Assembly (NCBI GenBank): GCA_005223375.1
Contig: RXOD01005609.1
Location: forward strand, 1-13,254
Origin: Amoebophrya sp. AT5.2
Taxonomy: Eukaryota; Sar; Dinophyceae; Syndiniales; Amoebophryaceae
Length of the DNA: 13,254 nucleotides
Direction of reading: 5' to 3'
Shown here piece by piece: positions 1 to 5,875 of this stretch. The notes below the pieces were generated by a model that worked only from the letters and a program-made list of their open reading frames with translations, was not told the origin of the DNA and searched no databases. Every line of letters starts with the position of its first letter. The first letter of the stretch is position 1. The translations under genes and the position numbers were made by a program.

Positions 1-23
1 TGGCTAACTGTCAGGATCTTTCA
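1..23 (+). repeat. Probable 3' end of the 5' LTR (partial)
   Basis: The bases just upstream of the primer-binding site end in TTTCA at 19-23, fitting the CA that usually closes an LTR, with one G before the PBS. Only this short tail is in the window. No matching copy was seen elsewhere in the window, so the 3' LTR must lie beyond 13254. The assignment depends on the PBS call and cannot be proven without the partner LTR. Confidence 0.4.
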
Positions 24-24
24 G

Positions 25-46
25 TGGTAGCGGAGAGTGGTTTCAA
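25..46 (+). promoter_or_regulatory. Primer-binding site, complementary to initiator tRNA-Met
   Basis: The run begins TGGTAGCGGAG and continues AGTGGTTTCAA. TGGTAGC is the complement of the ...GCUACCA 3' end of eukaryotic initiator tRNA-Met and also opens the yeast Ty1 PBS. Against the human iMet 3' end as I remember it, the match continues through the acceptor and T-stem with about four mismatches in 22 nt. It would prime minus-strand synthesis just inside the 5' LTR. The exact host tRNA is unknown. Confidence 0.7.
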
Positions 47-155
47 TTAACTACACTCTGTGGGAGCGGAGTATTCATTAATCTAACACATATTTACCAA
101 CTCGAGTCAGAAATATCAGAGATACCCTGCGTAGGACGAAGATGTCTGCGCCGGA
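47..155 (+). other. 5' leader with a 5-codon uORF
   Basis: There is no ATG between the PBS and 142. The ATG at 142 opens a uORF of five codons (MSAPE) ending in TGA at 157-159. That stop overlaps the ATG of ORF A (156-158) as ATGA. A ribosome terminating here would sit on the ORF A start codon. Packaging or dimerisation signals would be expected in this region, but none can be named from sequence alone. Confidence 0.5.
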
Positions 156-845
156 ATGAGCGCAGCCAACGATCCGAGTACCCCGGAATTCGATACCGGC
201 TTCAACGGAGACATCGCCGCTCGCACCGACGTCGCGAGGGCATTCCTCCGACAAAATCCCGCGGATCCGATTCCGCGCCGCATCGCGGAACTCCGCGCGG
301 ACGCAATCCGAAACGAAATCGGAATTGCCCAGATTGTGCGAGCACCCGAACAACCTCGAGCGCGCCACGACATCGAGCGCATTCACCAGGAGCGACGGGT
401 GCACGGCGTGTTGAACGTCAACAACAACGACGAACTCCGTCTTCGGATCAACCCCGACGAAGGCGGCCTGCCAATCAATTTACAGGTACCGCCAAACCCT
501 GACGGACGACGAGTCCGGTGCGAGTACTGGGACCCGCTGCGCCCACCTCATCGCTTGGAGCAGCGGAGCCGGAACATCCATCAAGCATTCAACCCAGTAC
601 CACAACAGGACGGCTTTGCAGACCTAGAGCCAGAGGTGCAACCAGAGGAAGGGGATCGGTTCGACTACATCGACGATCAGATCTACCTGCTCAACGTCGT
701 TCCCGCTGAGCAGAACCGACGACGACACGCAGAGCAGTACGGACGCTGGCTCTCGAACCACGCACGAATCATCAATTCGAACCCGCAAGACGGCGACGAC
801 GGCGACGTCATCCTGCGTCACCAACAGTGGCGGCGACGGCGGTGA
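156..845 (+). CDS. ORF A, unrecognised 229-aa protein upstream of gag
   Basis: I do not recognise this protein. It is hydrophilic and charged, with no signal peptide or membrane segment. It has an Arg-rich middle (about residues 60-85), an acidic stretch around 165-180 containing DYIDD, and ends in RRRR. The start is the first long-frame ATG after the PBS; it has G at -3 and overlaps the stop of a 5-codon uORF (142-159). The stop TGA (843-845) shares its A with the ATG of ORF B, giving TGATG, which suggests coupled translation. The position between PBS and gag is where copia elements have only a short leader, so this is an accessory gene or an unusual amino-terminal structural gene. The ORF is long and undisturbed, and a chance ORF is less likely than a real gene. 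Confidence 0.6.
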   Translation: MSAANDPSTPEFDTGFNGDIAARTDVARAFLRQNPADPIPRRIAELRADAIRNEIGIAQIVRAPEQPRARHDIERIHQERRVHGVLNVNNNDELRLRINPDEGGLPINLQVPPNPDGRRVRCEYWDPLRPPHRLEQRSRNIHQAFNPVPQQDGFADLEPEVQPEEGDRFDYIDDQIYLLNVVPAEQNRRRHAEQYGRWLSNHARIINSNPQDGDDGDVILRHQQWRRRR

Positions 846-847
846 TG
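843..847 (+). promoter_or_regulatory. TGATG stop/start overlap between ORF A and ORF B
   Basis: TGA of ORF A (843-845) and ATG of ORF B (845-847) share one base. Such overlaps can support reinitiation by the terminating ribosome. This is inferred from arrangement only; no upstream 18S-complementary element was identified. Confidence 0.45.
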
Positions 848-1342
848 GGAAATAGCAGTTGGACGTGTTGTCTCGACTGCGGTAGCGAGTTCGGGTCCCA
901 TCCTGAGGTGCCGAGCGTGGTGAACTGGTACGGTATCAGCCCGACACCCGGACCGACGCTCGGTTCTTACGGGAGCGAGGCGTACGGTTACGATCGGGAG
1001 AGCCGCGACCAGTCAGTGGCAAGTAGCGACAGCAGCTTCCGAGGTGGGAATCGACGACGTGCCCGAGCCGTGTCCACATCTTCCGAGGACGCTGCCTTCA
1101 TAGACGAGGGTGACGATCACCCGAGGAACTGGCACCTGCCCAACGACGATAACGCCGCGGACGCAGGCGGAGGCGGCGGGTACGCAAGGCGTCGCGTGGA
1201 CCAGTTCTGGGGAGCTGGATCGCACGGGGGCGGCCTCACCGACTGGGACGACTGGTTGAGGACGGACCCCGACCAAGCCTATCTCTACGATCTGCTTCCG
1301 TACTCCGACCGGAGTACCGAAAGAACTACACAGGGAAGCTAA
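845..1342 (+). CDS. ORF B, unrecognised 165-aa protein, coupled to ORF A
   Basis: Function unknown. The first ATG in this frame is at 845 with good context (G at -3, G at +4). The frame is open a few codons further upstream, but only with a GTG (827), which a eukaryotic ribosome would rarely use. The amino end carries a CCLDC cluster, possibly part of a metal site but lacking a clear second pair. The rest is low-complexity, rich in Gly, Ser, Asp and Tyr, with a GGGGG run near residues 110-115 and a Trp/Asp-rich patch (LTDWDDWLR) near the end. No hydrophobic segment is visible. The protein looks largely disordered. The TGATG overlap with ORF A resembles termination-reinitiation junctions known from some non-LTR retrotransposons and RNA viruses. 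The stop codon is embedded in CTAAC (1339-1343). Confidence 0.55.
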   Translation: MGNSSWTCCLDCGSEFGSHPEVPSVVNWYGISPTPGPTLGSYGSEAYGYDRESRDQSVASSDSSFRGGNRRRARAVSTSSEDAAFIDEGDDHPRNWHLPNDDNAADAGGGGGYARRRVDQFWGAGSHGGGLTDWDDWLRTDPDQAYLYDLLPYSDRSTERTTQGS

Positions 1343-1616
1343 CAGATTGATCTTCATTCACTTCTACAAGTTTCGTTCTTTTGTCTCTACGACAAACAGT
1401 TGAAAGACAACGCGTTGAGCAAGCAACAGGGGCCGCAGCCTACGAATAGCAGCGAGGCGGAATTCTGCGGCGCCCGAGTTTATTTTTATTGAGCGAGAAG
1501 CTCGCGTTTCCGGCAGGTTTGTGAGCAACCGAGCTCAGCAGAAGCGGAAACTGCGGGAAGGAACTCCGGCAACTCTGCCGTGATATCTATCGAACAAGCA
1601 CGTCAACGAGCACAAG
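1343..1616 (+). other. ATG-free gap before ORF C with acceptor-like sequence
   Basis: The 274 nt contain no ATG, so the ORF C start would be the first AUG of any RNA whose 5' end falls here. A branch-like CTAAC (1339-1343), the pyrimidine-rich run 1371-1390 (TTTCGTTCTTTTGTCTCTAC) and AG at 1398-1399 together look like a 3' splice site. An AT-rich block (TTTATTTTTATT, 1479-1490) and a 5-bp hairpin (1493-1497 with 1501-1505) follow. Their role is unknown; the AT block could be an internal promoter element. Confidence 0.35.
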
Positions 1617-2192
1617 ATGCTGACCTACAAGCAAATTGCAGAACAGAACAAAACCTCAACTTTGCGACGACATCCTGCTCATCGAATGAATCCAGACGAA
1701 GTGCCGCCACCTCCTCCACCATACGAATCGACGGCGGAGCTCCTAACTGACCCCAGAAAATACGACGAGGAATCAGAGGGCGGCGAGCAGTGGCTTTTCC
1801 GACGTGATCTCGTGAGCTTCGACGGAGCAAGACGCAGTACGAGGGAGACGCGAGTACGACCATGCTTCACCGGCGTTTCCGTCGCGGTGCAGCTGCCGTC
1901 ACCGACTGCAGCACGAGAAGCGCGCGATGCGCGTGGAACGCAGAAGTTCCTGTCGAAAGCAGACATCGATCTGTTGCCGCACGACGATGCGAGGAAGTAC
2001 AAGCGTCACCGTCGCGAATTCTTCGACGATGTTGGTGCGCGGGATGGGTGCCTCTGCGCCTCCATCATCTATCCTCGCCCGCCGAAGAAGCTAACCACGC
2101 CTACCAAGTCGGAACCAAAGGTGTTTCCGTCGGAAAACGCGCAGCCACAGAACGCAGCGCTTCGCCGTATCAATGCCAAGAAGAGAAAGTAG
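1617..2192 (+). CDS. ORF C, 191-aa basic protein with PPPY motif
   Basis: Not recognised as a known family. The ATG has A at -3 and is the first ATG after ORF B. Residues 30-36 are six prolines followed by Tyr (PPPPPPY), which contains a PPxY motif. PPxY is the ligand of WW domains and the classic retroviral late-budding motif that recruits NEDD4-type ligases. The flanks are acidic, then basic and Ser/Thr-rich. The carboxy end (RRINAKKRK) is a strong nuclear-localisation-like or nucleic-acid-binding tail. No transmembrane segment or Cys/His finger is visible. The size, charge pattern and position directly upstream of gag make a virion accessory or Gag-assisting protein conceivable. That is inference; a polyproline-Tyr run can also arise by chance in low-complexity sequence. 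A second in-frame Met lies at residue 24, just before the proline run. Confidence 0.55.
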   Translation: MLTYKQIAEQNKTSTLRRHPAHRMNPDEVPPPPPPYESTAELLTDPRKYDEESEGGEQWLFRRDLVSFDGARRSTRETRVRPCFTGVSVAVQLPSPTAAREARDARGTQKFLSKADIDLLPHDDARKYKRHRREFFDDVGARDGCLCASIIYPRPPKKLTTPTKSEPKVFPSENAQPQNAALRRINAKKRK

Positions 2193-2419
2193 GCTGGACG
2201 GGACCGGCCTTAACATAAAACGAGCAAAGACCAAAGCGTCGGGTCATGTGAAGAAAATCGGAAGTACGGCTGACGAACCGTTAGTGGTCTGGATGTCATC
2301 GCGGAGTGAGCCGGAAGTAAACTTTTGAGAGAGGAAAATTCCCGCTGCCTGTCTGAGAGAAGAGCACGATACTCGAAGAAGACAAGAAACAAGAGGGGAC
2401 CCACGACACACGCGGCGAT

Positions 2420-2503
2420 ATGAGAGTGGCTACGTGCGCAACACGAGTGGAACGTCTCATCTCGCTTCCGGTTGCGTCGCAACGGCTTCCCTCACAACAA
2501 TGA
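2420..2503 (+). CDS. 27-codon uORF in the gag leader
   Basis: This is an ATG-initiated small ORF whose TGA (2501-2503) overlaps the next ATG (2500-2502) as ATGA. The second ATG opens a frame that runs past the gag start to 2658. No function is evident from the peptide, which is Arg/Ser-rich. It is listed because this stop/start overlap also occurs before ORF A and ORF E. It may be only leader sequence. Confidence 0.2.
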   Translation: MRVATCATRVERLISLPVASQRLPSQQ

Positions 2504-2550
2504 AACTGCAGGCTGATGCTTCGAAATCTGGAAAGCGGTCTTGCTCTCCT

Positions 2551-2585
2551 AGTTTCTTAATTCTTCCTCCGTATCGTTGTTCCAG
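2551..2585 (+). promoter_or_regulatory. Candidate 3' splice acceptor upstream of gag
   Basis: A branch-like A at 2560, a tract of mostly T and C, and a terminal CAG (2583-2585) are in the right order and spacing (25 nt). Using it would remove all upstream ATGs and place the gag start at the very front of the exon. The last bases, GTTCCAGT, also occur at the acceptor-like site before ORF E (12197-12204). Confidence 0.45.
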
Positions 2586-2590
2586 TTCTA

Positions 2591-5500
2591 ATGGACGAGA
2601 ACTTTTCCTCAGCAGCGCCGCCCGCAGCCCTCGCGATTATGCCGCCTGGGCTGGATAACGACCAGGAGATGGACTGGACGTCGAGCGGCAACGCAAGCTC
2701 TTTCGAATGGGTCGGCTCCGCGCCGGCCGCATCTTCAAGCGGACAGTCGCGCGGACGTGCAAAGGGCAAAGGGAAAAGCGGTAAGGCAATCGCGGACGCA
2801 GTGCAGTCGAAGCGCGAACTCACGCGCAAGAACAGTAACCCGGCAGTACGGAAACTGAGTCCGGATAAAACACTCGGGTCCCGCGAACACTCACGGCCGA
2901 AATCGAACCCACCTGCGTTAAAGGATGCGAGCAACAACGCAGAACTCGCCGTGAGCGTTCCTGTGCCCAACTCGCCGGCGGAAACAGTTGACGGCTCGAC
3001 GCAGAGAAAGAGCGTCGCAGCAGAAGCAGTGCAGCAGATGAAAAACGAGCTGAGCGCACCCCTTGCTTCGTGGATGGGCCGCACTGTAACGGCGGAGGAG
3101 CGGGCTAGTCTCGCTGCACATGCAGCGACTACCGCTTCCGCAGCCGCTCAGTCAGCGGGGATGCAAGCCGCACATGCTGGAGAAAACGCACGCGTTGCCG
3201 CGACTAATGCAGAAACCGCACTGACGATCGCAAACAATGTAGGCGCGCGTGCCAGCGGCATCGAGCATGGTGTTTCGCAGGTCGCAGACGAAGTGAAGCG
3301 GGAGGCGGCCGCGCGAAAATACAGCGAGACCATCATCGAGAACGAGCTCGCCGCCATGCAGAAAACAGCGAACGAACGCGCGCGCGAAGCAGAAATTACG
3401 CGGACAGAACTCCTGCGACAGAAAGAAAACGAACTTCGGTTGAAGCAGGAGCTGCTCGAGACGAAAGCGGCACAACAAGAACAGAACCGGCGGCAGAGCG
3501 AGTCGGAGTCTGCGCAGGCAGAACAGATGCGGCTGCTGAAGGCGACGCAAGAAAAACTCGCTCGGCTCGAAGAAGCGGAGCTCAACCGTCGGAAAACCTG
3601 TCCGCCCGCCGACTACGAAAGCTGTCATAGCAATGACACCGGCGGAGCGCACGGCGCCTCGACGCGGAAGAGCTGGGGCGGTAACGGAACCGGAAAGGCG
3701 GACCGCCCCGAACGCTTCGTCATCGGTGAGGAGCCGCCCGACGACACTTCTTCCGCCGAGGAAGGATGGACCGACAGCGAGTGGGAAGACTGGGTTGTAC
3801 AGAAGGCAGTCGCTTTCGTAAACGGTAAGAAGGGTATTGCCGAATACCTGATCCGCGAGGAGATTTCACGCGCCGAACGCATGCTCGGCAAACAAATCCG
3901 GCCTCTCTCAAGCCGCTTTCCACGACCGGAAAGCAATAAAGTCGTGATCGAGGGCACGCTATTCATGACTGGCGAAGTCGCGCCGATGGAAGAGGAGCTC
4001 GCGAAGTACACTCGCGGAAAGCAGCCGGGTTTCTTTAACGCACGCGCGCGACCGTTTGATCATGCTGCAGGAACAGGCTCACGTGATTCCAGTGCAGGCT
4101 TGAACCAGGAGCGCACGCAGAGCGGCCCGCGTCAGACACCAGTCGGGACACCGCGACACGGGGGCGGACCGGGTATGCGCTGGCGCAGCGCGCGCGAGCG
4201 GCAAAATGATGAGGACTTCCAGGAGGTCCGCTTTCCGAATTACGGTCACGCACCCGGGGGATACGGGGGCGGATACCATCACGACTCGCATGATCGGTTC
4301 GGCGGAGGCGGCGGCTTCGGCGGAGGCGGCGGCTTCGGTCCGTCGCAGCCGAGTTTCCACGCGAACTACGTCGACGAAGTTCCGTTCTTGGTCGTCGACA
4401 CTGGTGTACGAGGTGAGATCGTAGAAGTCGACGGCGTGATCCTCGGCAGTATCGGCACTTTCCGATTGCGGCTGCAGTCGACAGTTGAGGGAGCACGACC
4501 GCAGGTTCCAGGAAAGAAGAAAGTTAACCCGCGAATTTTCGGTAGACTAGAGCCGAAGTTCTTCCGGGATTGGAAGAAGTTTGCGAAGACAAAACATCTG
4601 AAGGAATGGGCGTGTTACCTCGAAACGACGGTGGCCGGAGCCATCGTCGGACCAAACGGCGTCGCAGCAACAGACGCGGTGCTAGAAATCGGGCGCGAGA
4701 ACCTGGCTCTGATGAGTTACATCTGGGAAGAATGCCACACGGAGACGGAGCGCGAGGAGATCAAACGCGTGAAACTCATCGACACCACGCAGCCGGAAAC
4801 CTGGACGTTTTTGAATTACTGGGAGTCGCTGGCGCGAGCCTTCCCCAAGATGGCGACCGCGCTGAACGACACGATGGACGAGTGGGACCACGACAACGGG
4901 AAGTGGCTGCGCAGCGACCAGTGCCTCTACAACGAATTGATTCGCTTCGCAAAAGCAGCCGACGACGTCGAGTACGAGTACGAAAACAAGAAAACCCTGA
5001 AGGGGCGCATGCTCGTCCTGCACGATTTGAAGAAACGGGTCACAGTTCCGAAGGAGGCGTACAAGAACGCGATGAAGGATAGCGGCACCTTCTACCCGAC
5101 CTTCAAAAACCTGCTCGACGAGGCGGCACGCGACATGAACTACACGACGCAGATTGAGATGGCGACGACGAAGAAAAAGTCAAAGGCGCTCGCCGGCATT
5201 TTCAATCTCGCCGTACCGCCTGACGGAAGTTCGGAAGAGGGACTGGGAGCAGGAACGACCACGAACGAGTGCATCTGCGAACTTGTTTCGGACTACACGG
5301 GACCGATTGGGATCAAATTCGTCGATCCCGTCATCAAGTCTGCTGCCTTCCACAAGTTCGGCGACCAAATTCAGCCAGCAGGCGGGCGAAAAGTCTGCTA
5401 CAATTGCGGACAGGAAGGGCATCTGCGCGCGCAGTGCACGAAGCCGCGCGCGTGTTGGATTTGCGGAGGAACGGACCATCTCAAGAAAGACTGCAGGCAG

Positions 5501-5875
5501 AAGCCCGCGGCGGTGCATCTCGGCCGCTTCGTCCGCAAATTTAAGCGCAAGGTGCATGGGCGGCGGTTTCAGCGCAAGGGAAAAGGCAAAGGCAAGGGCA
5601 AAAGTAACCAGTTGCACGAGCGCCGGACGCGGGCAATGATCACGTTCGTGGACGAGGACTACGGAACAGTTATCGCGCAGTACGGCATCGACGCGACTGA
5701 CCTCGAGAACCTCGAAGCAGCCGAGCCTGAAAATACCGAGTTCGCAGAGGAGGACGAGGTCGATCAAGACGCCGCCGTGATGCTGCTGAACGGAATCCCA
5801 GAGGAGGCAGAACTCGAAGAAGAGGAACAGGAGCAAGGGGGCGGTGACGAGGACCACCAGTCCCTTTTTCGGTAA
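2591..5875 (+). CDS. gag: Gag polyprotein, copia type, unusually long (1094 aa)
   Basis: This is the structural polyprotein that would form the virus-like particle and bind genomic RNA. Residues 1-120 are Ser/Pro/basic and look disordered. Residues about 165-215 are Ala-rich, and about 230-335 form a long charged coiled coil (Glu/Arg/Gln heptads). Residues 520-590 are Gly/Arg/Tyr-rich with FGGGGG repeats. About 645-880 match the helical capsid region of copia Gags (FFRDWKKF start, Trp-rich helices). Two CX2CX4HX4C zinc knuckles follow: C936, C939, H944, C949 and C955, C958, H963, C968. After them come a Lys/Gly-rich basic stretch (RKGKGKGKGK) and an acidic tail. Usual copia Gags are roughly 300-450 aa, so the amino-terminal 600 residues are an addition. 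The ATG lies 6 nt after an acceptor-like AG; no earlier in-frame ATG gives a longer protein. Gag ends SLFR-stop within the 28-nt overlap with pol. Confidence 0.9.
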   Translation: MDENFSSAAPPAALAIMPPGLDNDQEMDWTSSGNASSFEWVGSAPAASSSGQSRGRAKGKGKSGKAIADAVQSKRELTRKNSNPAVRKLSPDKTLGSREHSRPKSNPPALKDASNNAELAVSVPVPNSPAETVDGSTQRKSVAAEAVQQMKNELSAPLASWMGRTVTAEERASLAAHAATTASAAAQSAGMQAAHAGENARVAATNAETALTIANNVGARASGIEHGVSQVADEVKREAAARKYSETIIENELAAMQKTANERAREAEITRTELLRQKENELRLKQELLETKAAQQEQNRRQSESESAQAEQMRLLKATQEKLARLEEAELNRRKTCPPADYESCHSNDTGGAHGASTRKSWGGNGTGKADRPERFVIGEEPPDDTSSAEEGWTDSEWEDWVVQKAVAFVNGKKGIAEYLIREEISRAERMLGKQIRPLSSRFPRPESNKVVIEGTLFMTGEVAPMEEELAKYTRGKQPGFFNARARPFDHAAGTGSRDSSAGLNQERTQSGPRQTPVGTPRHGGGPGMRWRSARERQNDEDFQEVRFPNYGHAPGGYGGGYHHDSHDRFGGGGGFGGGGGFGPSQPSFHANYVDEVPFLVVDTGVRGEIVEVDGVILGSIGTFRLRLQSTVEGARPQVPGKKKVNPRIFGRLEPKFFRDWKKFAKTKHLKEWACYLETTVAGAIVGPNGVAATDAVLEIGRENLALMSYIWEECHTETEREEIKRVKLIDTTQPETWTFLNYWESLARAFPKMATALNDTMDEWDHDNGKWLRSDQCLYNELIRFAKAADDVEYEYENKKTLKGRMLVLHDLKKRVTVPKEAYKNAMKDSGTFYPTFKNLLDEAARDMNYTTQIEMATTKKKSKALAGIFNLAVPPDGSSEEGLGAGTTTNECICELVSDYTGPIGIKFVDPVIKSAAFHKFGDQIQPAGGRKVCYNCGQEGHLRAQCTKPRACWICGGTDHLKKDCRQKPAAVHLGRFVRKFKRKVHGRRFQRKGKGKGKGKSNQLHERRTRAMITFVDEDYGTVIAQYGIDATDLENLEAAEPENTEFAEEDEVDQDAAVMLLNGIPEEAELEEEEQEQGGGDEDHQSLFR
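4298..4338 (+). repeat. 18-bp tandem repeat, 2.3 copies, in gag
   Basis: The unit TTCGGCGGAGGCGGCGGC is present at 4298-4315 and 4316-4333, perfectly, and begins again at 4334-4338. It is in frame and encodes FGGGGG twice, extending a Gly/Tyr/Phe-rich low-complexity segment. FG/GY-rich segments of this sort are found in phase-separating RNA-binding proteins. The perfect copies suggest recent slippage. Confidence 0.85.

Larger units (their letters stand above)
2193..2590 (+). other. Gag leader with multiple uORFs and a 3' splice-site-like end
   Basis: Four ATGs precede gag: ATGTGA at 2246-2251 (start-stop), 2293-2328 (11 aa), 2420-2503 (27 aa), and 2500, whose frame overlaps gag to 2658. Unspliced RNA would therefore translate gag poorly by scanning. 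The last 35 nt look like a textbook acceptor: branch-like TTAAT (2557-2561), pyrimidine tract TTCTTCCTCCGTATCGTTGT (2561-2580), then TCCAG ending at 2585. The gag ATG begins 6 nt after the AG. A GTGAGC at 2306-2311 is one possible local donor. A spliced or trans-spliced gag mRNA would have the gag ATG first. Confidence 0.5.

Noticed and set aside
2434..2658. Plus-strand ORF beginning with GTG in the gag leader
   Set aside because: GTG is not a likely eukaryotic start and the frame overlaps gag. Only its internal ATG at 2500 is mentioned, as part of the uORF pattern.
5180..5857. 225-codon antisense ORF opposite the Gag zinc knuckles
   Set aside because: It lies entirely over well-supported gag sequence; it is a compositional shadow.
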